A DNA stretch of 37,062 nt from an uncultured Verrucomicrobiales bacterium (GTDB lineage Bacteria; Verrucomicrobiota; Verrucomicrobiia; Verrucomicrobiales; Akkermansiaceae), in the NCBI GenBank assembly GCA_937928545.1, contig CALGJQ010000045.1, positions 1-37,062 on the forward strand, written 5' to 3'. How positions within the stretch are numbered: position 1 is the stretch's first letter; every line of letters starts with the position of its first letter. This document shows, piece after piece, positions 24,612 through 33,904 of this stretch. The position numbers were made by a program, and so were the translations under genes. The notes under the pieces were generated by a model, which worked only from the letters and a program-made list of their open reading frames with translations, made no database searches and was not told where the DNA came from.

Positions 24612-24700
24612 GCCGAAAGCATAGCGAGAAAATGCTCCTCAATCAAAGCACGCAAAACAAAAGCGTGACGACTGGTCTAGTGAACAGTATATTAATCACC

Positions 24701-26251
24701 GTGATTTCCAAGGTCTACAGTGCCGCCCTGCGCGGAGTCGAAGCGGTCGAGGTTGAGGTCGAAGTGGCCGCCCGTGAAGCCGATGGCGCCAATGCTGGCC
24801 GTATTAATATCGTCGGCCTCCCAGACGCTGCCGTGCGTGAATCGGGCGACCGAGTCACCACCGCGATTCTCGCCTCCGCCATGAACTTTGTTTACGGAGT
24901 CCACACCGTAAACCTCGCGCCCGCTGACCTTCGCAAAGAAGGCCCCTCCTTCGATCTCCCCATCGCCCTCGCCATGATCGCCTGCGAAAAAGAAGAAGAA
25001 CTCCCGCACGCCCGCGACCTCATGATCGTGGGAGAACTCGCCCTCGATGGCTCCCTTCGTCCGGTCAAAGGAGCCCTCTCCATCGCCCTCGGAGCCAAAG
25101 CCGCCGGTCGCAAGCGTCTCCTTCTCCCCGCCGAAAATGCCCGCGAAGCCGCCATGGTTTCCGGCCTCGAAGTCTACGGCCTCAAGTCCCTCCACGAAGC
25201 TTGGCAATTCATCACCGGCCAAGACGCCACTCGTCCACCTGAACCCCGCCCCAAAGTCACTCAGTCCAATAATCGCGAACACGCGGCCGACCTCGACGAA
25301 GTCAAAGGCCAACACAACGTGAAGCGCGCCCTCGAAATCGCCGCCGCCGGCGGGCACAATATTCTGATGGTCGGCCCTCCCGGCACCGGCAAGTCCATGC
25401 TCGCCAAACGCATGCCCACCATCATGCCTGACATGACCGAAGAGGAAGCGATTGAAACCACCCGTATTCACTCAGTCGCGGGCCTCCTCGATGCGCGCGA
25501 GGGTCTCGTCAACGGGCGTCCTTTTCGCGCGCCCCATCACACTATTTCCGATGTCGGCCTCCTCGGTGGCGGCACCAATCCCGGCCCGGGCGAAATCTCC
25601 CTCGCTCATAATGGCGTCCTCTTTCTCGATGAACTTCCCGAGTATCGCCGCTCCACCCTCGAGGTCCTCCGGCAACCACTCGAGGACGGAAAAGTCACCA
25701 TCTCCCGCGCTGCCGGAACCTATAACTTTTCTTCAAAGTTCCTCCTCGTCTGCGCTCTCAATCCCTGCCCCTGCGGATTTTACGGAGACCCCGTTCGCCA
25801 GTGCCGTTGCAATCCGCGTCAGGTCGAATCCTACCGCGCAAAGATCTCCGGACCGCTTCTTGACCGCATTGATCTCCACGTCGAGGTCCCTCTCATTGAC
25901 TACAAGCAACTCTCTTCAAACGAGCAATCCGAGTCCTCCGCCACTGTCCGAGAACGCGTCATGAGCTGTCGTTCTCTTCAAGAATCTCGCTTCGCAGACC
26001 TTCCGGAAACCCGCACAAATTCTGACATGGGCCCCAAGGTCATGCGGCAACACTGCACCGTCTCAGACGAGTGCTCGATGCTCCTCGAACAAGCAATGGA
26101 GCAACTTAACTTTTCCGCTCGCGCTCATGATCGCATCCTCAAAGTCGCCCGCACCATCGCCGATCTCGCCGGGGCCGGGGACCTTCAGCCCGAGCACGTT
26201 CTGGAAGCGATTCAATACCGCTCGCTCGACCGTAAACTGAGTTTCTCTTAG
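24701..26251 (+). CDS. comM: ComM/YifB-family Mg-chelatase-like AAA ATPase
   Basis: 516 residues from GTG 24701, chosen because the product then starts (M)ISKVYSAALRGVEA, aligning with the usual MLAKVYSAAL start; an ATG at 24632 would add 23 atypical residues. N-terminal ChlI domain (INIVGLPDAAVRESGDRV, FDLPIALAMIA), Walker A MVGPPGTGKSMLAKRMP near residue 222, Walker B VLFLDELPEY, FRAPHHTISDVGLLGGG, and the Cys-rich CALNPCPCGFYGD. The C-terminal Mg-chelatase C domain follows. ComM is a branch-migration helicase that promotes integration of transformed DNA. Confidence 0.95.
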   Translation: MISKVYSAALRGVEAVEVEVEVAAREADGANAGRINIVGLPDAAVRESGDRVTTAILASAMNFVYGVHTVNLAPADLRKEGPSFDLPIALAMIACEKEEELPHARDLMIVGELALDGSLRPVKGALSIALGAKAAGRKRLLLPAENAREAAMVSGLEVYGLKSLHEAWQFITGQDATRPPEPRPKVTQSNNREHAADLDEVKGQHNVKRALEIAAAGGHNILMVGPPGTGKSMLAKRMPTIMPDMTEEEAIETTRIHSVAGLLDAREGLVNGRPFRAPHHTISDVGLLGGGTNPGPGEISLAHNGVLFLDELPEYRRSTLEVLRQPLEDGKVTISRAAGTYNFSSKFLLVCALNPCPCGFYGDPVRQCRCNPRQVESYRAKISGPLLDRIDLHVEVPLIDYKQLSSNEQSESSATVRERVMSCRSLQESRFADLPETRTNSDMGPKVMRQHCTVSDECSMLLEQAMEQLNFSARAHDRILKVARTIADLAGAGDLQPEHVLEAIQYRSLDRKLSFS

Positions 26252-26315
26252 AGGCCGCGCGAAATTTACAGACCTTTTACCCAACGGATTGCCATATTAG
26301 GTGTCAATAGAGGTG

Positions 26316-26966
26316 ATGGCATCTTCATCACCAGTCAGTCCCCTCCAGCGAATCGAGATCACGCTCTTCTATCTCGTTCTTTTTTCCGGGACTCTTCTCA
26401 TCTGCTGGGAAAGCCGTCTCTACTACCTCCCCAACACCGTTCATAGCTTCTTGCTCGAGCGGATGGAGCTGACTCTCGAAGACTGGTGGCGTTACACCCT
26501 CCTCACTCATGTCACAGGAGGGCTCATCTGTCTCGTCTCTAGCCTCTCGCAATATTCCCGCCTCTTTCTCAAGCGAGCCCCTTGGCTTCATCGCAACCTT
26601 GGTCGCATCTACGCGCTCAGTATTATCATGGTCGTCTTCCCTACGGGCGTCGCTCTCTCCTTCGTTGCGAAAGGTGGTCTTTCCGGAACTCTAGGTTTCC
26701 TCGTACTTTCTTTTGGCACGCTCTTTACTCTGCTGCTCGGCCTCGTCGCCATTTACCGCAAAAACCTCCGCGCCCATCAAACGTGGATCAGCCGCTCTTT
26801 CGCGCTCGTGACGACTGCCATCACTTTCCGCTCTCTCCAGCTCGCTCTCTTTCAATTTGATATCGATTACCAAACAATCTACCAAATCGCCCTCTGGGGC
26901 AGCATCGGCATCAATGTCGTCCTCTGCGAATACTATCTCCTAAGAACAACCAAACAGAAAAAATGA
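26316..26966 (+). CDS. DUF2306-type membrane protein
   Basis: 216 residues from ATG 26316 (a GTG at 26301 is also in frame). Five to six hydrophobic segments. The family pattern H-R-x-x-G-R-x-Y appears as LHRNLGRIYALSI, with a later HQTWISRSFALVTTAITFR resembling H-x-x-W-M-x-R-S-x-A-L of DUF2306. The function is unknown. Its stop overlaps the start of the next gene by 4 nt, indicating translational coupling. Confidence 0.8.
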   Translation: MASSSPVSPLQRIEITLFYLVLFSGTLLICWESRLYYLPNTVHSFLLERMELTLEDWWRYTLLTHVTGGLICLVSSLSQYSRLFLKRAPWLHRNLGRIYALSIIMVVFPTGVALSFVAKGGLSGTLGFLVLSFGTLFTLLLGLVAIYRKNLRAHQTWISRSFALVTTAITFRSLQLALFQFDIDYQTIYQIALWGSIGINVVLCEYYLLRTTKQKK

Positions 26967-27460
26967 ACCCACCGAAAAAATACGCCCCCCTCACCGCTGC
27001 CATCCTCATCGCTGCTACCGTCCTCCCATTTAGTTTCGCTCAGGAAACTGAAGTGAAGCCATCGCGCAAGGTATTTCCGAAAGTCGCTCAGGAAGAAAGT
27101 GATCAACTTATCTTACGACTCAAGGCTCTCATTATCGCTCCGCTCAACCAGCAGCAAAAATTGAAACATGAATTTTCTCGCACGATTCCCAGAGTCTCTA
27201 CTTCATACGATCTCGTAGAATCGACATCTGATGGGGCTTCTAAGCACCGCACCTTTACCGTAGTTCAAAAAGATGTTTCGAACTTTCCAAAGCAAGGTGA
27301 CGCAAAACTTGAGCCAAAGTCTAAGGACCTCTTCAAGCTACGCCATCACCTTGTCTCAGATCATACTCAAGTCCATTTCAAGGGTGAATGGGTTTCCTTA
27401 GAACAGCATCCCATTCTTAAGTCTCTTACCAAGATCAAGCCAGCCACGATCACCCCTTAA
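26963..27460 (+). CDS. small secreted protein of unknown function
   Basis: 165 residues with a signal peptide (LTAAILIAATVLPFSFAQE). The mature part is Lys/Ser/Gln-rich with no recognised domain (LKHEFSRTIPRVSTSYDLVE). Coupled to the upstream DUF2306 gene by an ATGA overlap and followed by a strong terminator. Confidence 0.75.
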   Translation: MNPPKKYAPLTAAILIAATVLPFSFAQETEVKPSRKVFPKVAQEESDQLILRLKALIIAPLNQQQKLKHEFSRTIPRVSTSYDLVESTSDGASKHRTFTVVQKDVSNFPKQGDAKLEPKSKDLFKLRHHLVSDHTQVHFKGEWVSLEQHPILKSLTKIKPATITP

Positions 27461-27480
27461 TTTCTTCAAAGCCAACTCAA

Positions 27481-27509
27481 AGCCTGCGGAAGAAATTCCG
27501 CAGGCTTTT
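27481..27509 (+). terminator. rho-independent terminator
   Basis: AGCCTGCGGA pairs perfectly with TCCGCAGGCT around an AGAAAT loop, followed by TTTCTATTTT. It ends the DUF2306 operon. Confidence 0.85.
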
Positions 27510-27546
27510 CTATTTTCATCCTCCCGTCTCTCGGCGACTCTTAGTC

Positions 27547-28137
27547 ATGAAACTCCCCCCAAACGGACTCATCACCGGCGAAGATGGCATCACCCGCTGC
27601 TGGTGGCCCGGCGATGACGAGCAATACATCCACTATCACGACCAAGAATGGGGCAGGGGAGTCACCGACAATTTCCGCCTTTTCGAAAAGATCTGCCTCG
27701 AGGGATTCCAAGCCGGCCTCTCCTGGCTCACCATCCTTCGCAAACGCGATAACTTTCGCGCCGCTTTCTCCAACTTCGATTTCAACAAAGTCGCAAAGTT
27801 CACCGAAGCCGACGTCGAGCGCCTCCTCCAAGACGCCGGCATTGTCCGCCATCGCGGCAAAATCCTCTCCACCATCAACAACGCCCAACGCGCTCTCGAT
27901 CTCCTCACCGAGTTCGATTCCCTCCACGCCTACTTCCTCCAATTCCAACCCCCAGCCCGCAAGTCCCCCTTAACTTGGGCCAAAGCTCAAACTCTCACTA
28001 AAACCGACGAATCCACCGCCCTCAGCAAAGATCTCAAAAAGCGAGGCTGGACCTTCGTCGGCCCCACCACCGCTTACGCCTTCATGCAAGCCATGGGCCT
28101 CGTCAATGACCACCTCAAAGGCTGCCATCGCGCCTAA
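27547..28137 (+). CDS. tag: DNA-3-methyladenine glycosylase I
   Basis: 196 residues of the Tag family. Zinc ligands are in RCWWPGDD (Cys), HYHDQEWG (His) and NDHLKGCHRA (His and Cys). The helical core has LEGFQAGLSWLTILRKR and GIVRHRGKI, and the product pocket TTAYAFMQAMGLVNDH. It excises 3-methyladenine from DNA in base-excision repair. Cytoplasmic, single gene between two terminator-like hairpins. Confidence 0.95.
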   Translation: MKLPPNGLITGEDGITRCWWPGDDEQYIHYHDQEWGRGVTDNFRLFEKICLEGFQAGLSWLTILRKRDNFRAAFSNFDFNKVAKFTEADVERLLQDAGIVRHRGKILSTINNAQRALDLLTEFDSLHAYFLQFQPPARKSPLTWAKAQTLTKTDESTALSKDLKKRGWTFVGPTTAYAFMQAMGLVNDHLKGCHRA

Positions 28138-28682
28138 GCCCTCTTCCTCAACGCAGAAGGAAGGGCTGTCTCCAGACTGCCCACCCCCCAACCAAGCCTG
28201 CCCTCAACCAAAATTCCGCGCCTTCCGCATTTTCCGTGGTCCCATCCTCAACCGCGCCATTGCTCCCGCCTCCCATTTCAAAATTTTATTCCTTTCCCCG
28301 CCTTAAAAAGCTCTCAATCAGTCCCGTCGCCTCTCCCGATAGTTCACTTTTTTGAACATTCCCCTGTGACTCCTTCACTTCTAACAGAAGCGCTTTTTTT
28401 TCAGGCCCAAGAGCGGAGGAATCCCAGTCTCAATTTCTGCGCCCCAGCTCCTAAATTCGCCCTAAAGTTCAACAAATCACCCCAAAATTGGCGAAAATCC
28501 AATCTGTCGATAAATCCGCAATACCACTACATCTTGTATTGTTAATAATTTGTTCATACCACATGAGAGAAATTCGACTTGCCGAAAAAGCATCTTCGAC
28601 CTTAGTCTAAAGGTCTGCTCGATTCATGTTTCGAGAAGATCAACCATTCTTTATAGCAAGTACCAGAATCCCTGTTCACCCA
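28138..28682. other. 545-nt non-coding region upstream of nrdB
   Basis: No convincing gene. A hairpin right after tag (AGCCC plus TTCCT, 28137-28148, with 28158-28167; 2-nt bulge) lacks a T-run. The last 150 nt are AT-rich and probably hold the nrdB promoter. An inverted repeat CAATAC/GTATTG (28519-28524 and 28536-28541, 11-nt spacer) is a candidate operator, but it does not fit the NrdR box consensus well. Confidence 0.4.
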
Positions 28683-29780
28683 ATGTCCAACACCACTACA
28701 ATTACCCTAGGAGACCGCACTTTTGTCCTCGATAAAGACAAAGCTGACGCCGCCATCGCCGCCAAATCCGTCATCAATGGCCGCGAGACCATGTTTTTCA
28801 ACATCCTCCCCCTGAAATACCAGTGGGCCTACGATCTCTACAAGACCATGAAGGGGAATCATTGGGAGCCCGAGGACATTCAAATGCAGACCGACATTCA
28901 GCAGTGGCAGGGGAGTGAAATCTCCGACGTTGAGCGCTGGATCATCAAAATGGGCATCGGCTACTTCTCCGCTGCCGAAGGCATCGTCGGAGATAACATC
29001 CTCCACGTTGTCCGTGAGTTGGTTACTGCTCCTGAGCTCAAACTCGTCCTCGGCCGTCACGCACACGAGGAAAACATCCACGCCGACTCCCTCGTCTACA
29101 TGATCTCCTCACTCGGCATCAACCCGCACGAATGCGAGGCCATGTTCGAGGACATCCCCACCATCAAAGCGAAGAACAACTTCGTCGTCTCCAACTCCCG
29201 CGCCCTCCGCCGCGACGTCGACCTCACTCTCCTCGAAAACAAGCAGGCCCTCGCAAAGAACATCTTCCTCTTCGGTCAAGTCATGGAAGGCACCCAGTTC
29301 TACGGCCTCTTCGGCATGATCCTCAGCCTTTACCGCCAGAACAAGTTCCCCGGCATCGGCCAAATGTTCCGCTACACCCTGCGCGACGAATCAAATCACA
29401 TCGAAGTCTTCCGCAGTCTCCTAAACTCCCTCGTCACCGAGAACCCCGACATCATGACCACCGAGTTCAAAGAAGAACTCCGTCAAACCATGGCCGAAGG
29501 CGTCCGTCTCGAGAAAGAGTTCATCAAAGATTGTCTCCCAGTCAACGCCGTCGGCCTCTCCATCGCCGAGTTTGAGCAATACATCGACTACATCTCCGAT
29601 CGCCGCCTCGTCAATTGCCACCTCGAGCCCCTCCAAGGCGGCAACACCGAAAACCCCTTCCCATGGCTCTCCGAAGCCATCGATCTCAAGAAGGAGCAAA
29701 ATTTCTTCGAAGGCAAAGTCACCGAATACCAAAAAGCCTCAGCCCTCGAAGATACCGGCTACACTGACGACGATCTCTAG
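28683..29780 (+). CDS. nrdB: class I ribonucleotide reductase beta subunit, probable subclass Ic
   Basis: 365 residues from ATG 28683 (MSNTTTITLG). Metal ligands by alignment with E. coli R2: Glu99 (SAAEGIVGDN, Asp84 in E. coli), Glu130 and His133 (EENIH), Glu202 (VMEGTQFY), Glu236 and His239 (RDESNHIEVF). The radical tyrosine position (four after the His of ExxH) is Leu137 in HADSLVYM. Glu for Asp plus a non-tyrosine residue is the signature of subclass Ic, first known from Chlamydia, which uses a Mn(IV)/Fe(III) cofactor instead of a tyrosyl radical. It supplies the oxidant for NrdA, encoded 143 nt downstream. The cofactor is inferred. Confidence 0.94.
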   Translation: MSNTTTITLGDRTFVLDKDKADAAIAAKSVINGRETMFFNILPLKYQWAYDLYKTMKGNHWEPEDIQMQTDIQQWQGSEISDVERWIIKMGIGYFSAAEGIVGDNILHVVRELVTAPELKLVLGRHAHEENIHADSLVYMISSLGINPHECEAMFEDIPTIKAKNNFVVSNSRALRRDVDLTLLENKQALAKNIFLFGQVMEGTQFYGLFGMILSLYRQNKFPGIGQMFRYTLRDESNHIEVFRSLLNSLVTENPDIMTTEFKEELRQTMAEGVRLEKEFIKDCLPVNAVGLSIAEFEQYIDYISDRRLVNCHLEPLQGGNTENPFPWLSEAIDLKKEQNFFEGKVTEYQKASALEDTGYTDDDL

Positions 29781-29923
29781 TCGGTGCCCTAAGTTTGTCA
29801 GTGTTTCAGTTTGCCAGTGTGTCAGTCCCAACGACCGCGCCCCTCATCCTGAAAAACTCAAAAACTGACACCCTAGTAAACTGACACCCTTACATTCTTA
29901 ATTTTCAACGCACTCAGCATCAC

Positions 29924-32900
29924 ATGTACCGCTCCTTATCACTCTCCGAAGACCAAGCCCTCAAAGAAACCGTCGCTAACCGCGCCGCTGCCGAAAACCC
30001 TTTCGCATGGCGTGAAACTCTCGCTACCGACCAACGCACTCCCATCCCAGAAATCACCATCACCCGTGCTGGGAATGACGAGATCTTCTCCCTTTCCGAC
30101 GTCGCCGACGCCATCGGACGTTCTTTGACCAACCTCCTCATCTCCCGCAATGAGCCCGAGGACAGCATCTTCTCTGAGCAAAACCGCTCCTTCGTTTCCT
30201 CCGTCGCTCAGCGCGTCTCTAGCTCCCTCATGCAGCAGGTCCAGCGCGGCGGCCAACTCAAGCTCTCCCAAAACGACCTCTACCTCCTCATCGAAAAAGC
30301 CCTCATCGAGAACGACGCGCACGACGTCGCCAAGTCCCTCGTCTTCCAGCGCTCCCTCGATCTCAAAGGAGAAATCACCGTCACCGAAGAGCCCTCTTCC
30401 ATGCCCGTTCGCCTCATCCGTCGGAATGGCAACGTCGTCCCCTGGTCCGAGACTAAGATCGAGCAAGCCGTCTCCCGTGCCTTCCTCACCGTCAAGGAAG
30501 ACACCGCCGGCGCACAATCCATCGCCCAAGCCGTCACCGCCCTCGTCCGCGCCGATGACCAAGCCTTCGTCCACATCGAAGACGTCCAGGACCTCGTCCA
30601 AGAGGAACTCATGCGCCAAGGCTTCTTCAAAGTTGCCGCACACTACGTCCGCTACCGCGACGAGCGCTCCCGCCACCGCCTCGAAAACCCCGTCGAAGTC
30701 GAGGACCCCGCCCAAGAATCTTTCGTCACCGTCACCGACAAGGGCCAGTCCGAGTTCTGGGACGGTGCCGAGCTGAAAAAGCGCATCCAGTTCGCCATGA
30801 TCGGCCTCGAGCTCTCCATGACCGAGGAAGACATCGAAAAGGAACTCCGCCGCTCCATCGGCGCCGAGATCTCCCGCGAGGACCTCAAGAAAACCATCAT
30901 CCTCAACTCAAAGACCCTCCTCGAAAAGGACGCCGACATGTCCAAGTTCGCCGGTCGCATCCTCCTCTCCTACATCTACGAGGAGGTCCTCCCCTGGAAC
31001 ATCCAGACCGATGGCGTCGAGTCCCTCAAGCTCGCCCACAAGCAGAACTTCAAAGCCTACCTCAAGCACGGCGTTGAAATCAAACGCATCAGCCAAGACA
31101 TCCTCGATAAATACGACATCGACCGCCTCGCCGATGCCCTCGACCCCTCCGCCGACCTCGACTTCGAGTTCCTCGGCATATCCACCCTCTACGACCGCTA
31201 CCTCCAAGTCGACAAAACCGGCGACACCGACCGCCGCATGGAAACCCCCCAGTTCTTCTGGATGCGCGTCTCCATGGGCCTCTTCAAAGCCGAAAAATCC
31301 AATGCCGAGGACTGGGTCATCCGCCTCTACAACCTCTACAAAGGCCGCAAATTCTGCTCCTCCACGCCCACCCTCTTCAACTCCGGCACCCTCCACAGCC
31401 AGCTCTCCTCCTGCTACCTCTACAAGGTCGATGACTCCATCGAATCCATCATGCAGCGTGGCATCGCCGAAAACGCCTACCTCTCCAAGTGGGCCGGCGG
31501 ACTCGGTGGCTCATGGACCGCCGTCCGCGGCACCGGTGGCTACATTCAGGGAACCAATGGCGAGTCCCAAGGCGTCATCCCATTCCTCAAACTTCATAAC
31601 GACCAACTCATCGCCGTCAACCAAGGCGGCAAGCGTCGCGGCTCCGGCTGCGCCTACCTCGAGACCTGGCACAACGACATCGAGGACTTCCTCGAGCTCC
31701 GCGTCAACACCGGGGACGAGCGCCGTCGCACCCACGACATGAACACCGCCAACTGGGTGCCCGACCTCTTCATGAAGCGCATGGAAGCCCGCGAAAGCTG
31801 GACCCTCCTCCGCTCAAACGAATGCCCAGACCTCCACGACCTCTATGGAAAAGCCTTCGAACAACGCTACCTCGAATACGAGCAAAAGGCCGAAGAAGGC
31901 AAGATCTGGTCCCGCAAAGTCGAAGCCATCGACCTCTGGAAAAAGATGCTCAAGATGATCTTCGAAACCGGTCACCCCTGGATCACTTTCAAAGACCCCT
32001 GCAACCTCCGCAGCCCGCAAGACCACGCCGGCGTCATCCACTCCAGTAACCTCTGCACCGAGATCACCTTGAACACCAGCGACGAAGAAACCGCCGTCTG
32101 TAATCTAGGATCCGTCGTACTAGACACCCACATCAACAAAGACGGCATGCTCGACCACGACATGCTCCGCGAGACCGTCACCGTCGCCATCCGCGCGCTC
32201 GATAACGTCATCGACATCAACTTCTACCCCACAAACGCCGCCCAAACCGCCAACTCCCGCCACCGCCCCATCGGCCTCGGCGTCATGGGACTCCAGAATG
32301 CCCTCTTCAAGCGCAACCTCGAGTTCGCCTCCGCCGCCGCCGTCGACTTCAACGATGAATTCATGGAAGCCATCGCCTACTACGCCTACGGCGCCAGCAG
32401 CGAATTAGCAGGAGAGCGCGGCAGCTACGGCAGCTACAAAGGCTCCAAATGGGACCGCGGCATCCTCCCGCAAGACACCGTCGACTCCCTCGAAGACGAA
32501 AGGGGAGTCAAAGTCGACGTCCCCCGTGGCGGAAAAATGGACTGGCGTCCCGTCCGCGAAGCCATCGCCCAAAACGGCATGCGCAACTCCAACGTCCTCG
32601 CCATCGCGCCAACGGCTACCATCAGCAACATCATGGGCACCACCCCCTGCATCGAGCCGAACTACACCAACCTCTTCGTAAAGAGTAACCTCGGCGGCGA
32701 CTTCACCGTCCTAAACGCCGTCTTGGTGAACGACCTCAAAAAAGAAGGCCTCTGGTCCCCAGAAATGATCGACCAGCTCAAATACTTCAACGGCGAGCTC
32801 GCCGACATCGAGGGCATCCCGGACCACCTCAAAGCCAAGCACAAAACCGTCTTCGAAGTCGGCTACGAAGCCATCATCGACGCCGCCGCGCGCCGCCAAA

Positions 32901-33151
32901 AGTGGATCGACCAGAGCCAGAGCGTCAACCTCTTCCTCTCAAAACCCGACCTCAAGTCCCTGTCTCACATGTACCGCCACGCCTGGCACACCGGCCTAAA
33001 AACCACCTACTACCTCCGCGCCCGCCAAGGCTCCGACATCGAAAAGTCCACCATCGGGAGTTCCTCCAAAAAAGAATACACCCCAGAGGAAGTAAAGGCC
33101 TGCTCCATCGAGGCCATGATGAATGGTGAGGAATGCGAAGCATGCCAATAG
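29924..33151 (+). CDS. nrdA: class I ribonucleotide reductase alpha subunit
   Basis: 1075 residues, much longer than the about 760 of E. coli NrdA because of an N-terminal extension of ATP-cone modules (about 45-145, about 161-250, and a third divergent one about 267-370), as in chlamydial NrdA. The catalytic barrel shows FCSSTPTLFNSGT, SSCYLYKVDD, EETAVCNLGSVVL, the redox pair region and APTATISNIMGTTPCIEPN. The C-terminal tail ends CEACQ, the CxxC that shuttles electrons to the active site. It reduces ribonucleotides to deoxyribonucleotides for DNA synthesis. Two further copies of its 3' end lie downstream. Confidence 0.96.
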   Translation: MYRSLSLSEDQALKETVANRAAAENPFAWRETLATDQRTPIPEITITRAGNDEIFSLSDVADAIGRSLTNLLISRNEPEDSIFSEQNRSFVSSVAQRVSSSLMQQVQRGGQLKLSQNDLYLLIEKALIENDAHDVAKSLVFQRSLDLKGEITVTEEPSSMPVRLIRRNGNVVPWSETKIEQAVSRAFLTVKEDTAGAQSIAQAVTALVRADDQAFVHIEDVQDLVQEELMRQGFFKVAAHYVRYRDERSRHRLENPVEVEDPAQESFVTVTDKGQSEFWDGAELKKRIQFAMIGLELSMTEEDIEKELRRSIGAEISREDLKKTIILNSKTLLEKDADMSKFAGRILLSYIYEEVLPWNIQTDGVESLKLAHKQNFKAYLKHGVEIKRISQDILDKYDIDRLADALDPSADLDFEFLGISTLYDRYLQVDKTGDTDRRMETPQFFWMRVSMGLFKAEKSNAEDWVIRLYNLYKGRKFCSSTPTLFNSGTLHSQLSSCYLYKVDDSIESIMQRGIAENAYLSKWAGGLGGSWTAVRGTGGYIQGTNGESQGVIPFLKLHNDQLIAVNQGGKRRGSGCAYLETWHNDIEDFLELRVNTGDERRRTHDMNTANWVPDLFMKRMEARESWTLLRSNECPDLHDLYGKAFEQRYLEYEQKAEEGKIWSRKVEAIDLWKKMLKMIFETGHPWITFKDPCNLRSPQDHAGVIHSSNLCTEITLNTSDEETAVCNLGSVVLDTHINKDGMLDHDMLRETVTVAIRALDNVIDINFYPTNAAQTANSRHRPIGLGVMGLQNALFKRNLEFASAAAVDFNDEFMEAIAYYAYGASSELAGERGSYGSYKGSKWDRGILPQDTVDSLEDERGVKVDVPRGGKMDWRPVREAIAQNGMRNSNVLAIAPTATISNIMGTTPCIEPNYTNLFVKSNLGGDFTVLNAVLVNDLKKEGLWSPEMIDQLKYFNGELADIEGIPDHLKAKHKTVFEVGYEAIIDAAARRQKWIDQSQSVNLFLSKPDLKSLSHMYRHAWHTGLKTTYYLRARQGSDIEKSTIGSSSKKEYTPEEVKACSIEAMMNGEECEACQ

Positions 33152-33157
33152 AATCCA

Positions 33158-33198
33158 CCTGAAACCTGAACACTGAAAACTTTGACCTCAGCGAAGCG
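33158..33198 (+). repeat. dispersed intergenic repeat, copy A
   Basis: Core CCTGAA...CTGAACACTGAAAAC followed by TCAGCGAAGCG. Related copies are at 34101-34126, 34364-34405 and 36446-36490, each directly after a gene end in the accessory array. Confidence 0.7.
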
Positions 33199-33202
33199 CC
33201 CC

Positions 33203-33247
33203 ATTGAAGCCATGATAAATGGTGAAGAATGCGAAGCCTGCCAGTAA
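33203..33247 (+). repeat. second copy of the nrdA 3' end
   Basis: Encodes IEAMINGEECEACQ and a TAA stop, matching the last 14 codons of nrdA (IEAMMNGEECEACQ) with synonymous changes. It has no start codon and is not an expressed gene by itself. It is followed by a GGCGGC/GCCGCC hairpin. Confidence 0.85.
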
Positions 33248-33282
33248 CGTGGCGGCGGCTTCCAGCCGCCAAGCCAAAATAG

Positions 33283-33320
33283 GGAGAGCGGCGCTTCCAG
33301 CCCGCTTCCCCTCAACCAAG
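33283..33320 (+). repeat. GAGAGCGGCGCTTCC repeat, copy 1
   Basis: The 38 nt are almost identical to 35268-35305 (two differences near the end). Copy 1 is followed by the perfect hairpin AGCGACT/AGTCGCT (33325-33341). Looks REP-like. Confidence 0.7.
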
Positions 33321-33350
33321 CCACAGCGACTCTCAGTCGCTAACTTCAAT

Positions 33351-33904
33351 ATGCTATCCGAACTCGACCTCCTCCTAGACGTCACCAACCGTCTAGAGGA
33401 AGCCGGATTCGACTACATGCTCACCGATTCCATGGCCTTGAATCATTACGCCCAACCGCGCATGACGAGGGACATCGACATCGTTTTAGCCTTCTACCTC
33501 AAAGACCTCGAAACCCTCCCTCAACTCTTCGGCGATGACTTCTACTACAGTGAAGAAGCCGCCCGCCAAGCAATCCTCAACCAGTCCTCTTTCAACGTCA
33601 TCCACAACGAGAGTCTCATTAAAATCGACTTCATGATCCGCAAGCGCGAAGAGTATCGCGAAGTAGAATTCCAACGTCGCCAGCAAATCGCAATCAAGGA
33701 TCATACCCTCTGGATCATACCCTCTGGATCGTTAGTAAAGAAGACCTCATCCTCTCCAAGCTCGACTGGGCCCGCCAATCTCAAAGCGAACGGCAACTCT
33801 CTGACGTCGAAAACCTCCTCGCCACCGGAGCTGATCAAGACTACCTTCAAATATGGTCTCAAAAATTGAACCTGACCGATATGCTAACACGGGTTTCTCC
33901 ATAA
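33351..33904 (+). pseudogene. nucleotidyltransferase broken by a 14-bp tandem duplication
   Basis: Begins MLSELDLLLDVTNRLEEAGF and carries SMALNHYAQPRMTRDIDIVL, the nucleotidyltransferase motif of AbiEii/DUF6036-like proteins. Near 33703-33730 a 14-nt unit (ATACCCTCTGGATC) occurs twice in tandem. Removing one copy restores a 179-residue frame continuing WIVSKEDLILSKLDWARQS and ending at TAA 33902-33904. As it stands the frame shifts and the conserved second half is lost. Such proteins pair with small antitoxin-like partners; the next gene overlaps its end. Apparently a recently inactivated gene. Confidence 0.85.

Noticed and set aside
24676..24710. Possible dif site near TGAACAGTATATTAATCACC
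   Set aside because: Only loose similarity to XerCD sites; not enough to call despite the skew flip nearby.
24692..25471. 259-codon minus-strand frame inside comM
   Set aside because: Gly/Phe/Glu-rich shadow of the ComM coding strand; no domain and no start context.
28519..28541. NrdR box upstream of nrdB
   Set aside because: The CAATAC/GTATTG inverted repeat has an 11-nt spacer and does not match the NrdR consensus; listed only as part of the intergenic region.
29939..30715. 258-codon minus-strand frame inside nrdA
   Set aside because: Low-complexity Gly/Asp/Val/Glu shadow opposite the ATP-cone region of NrdA.
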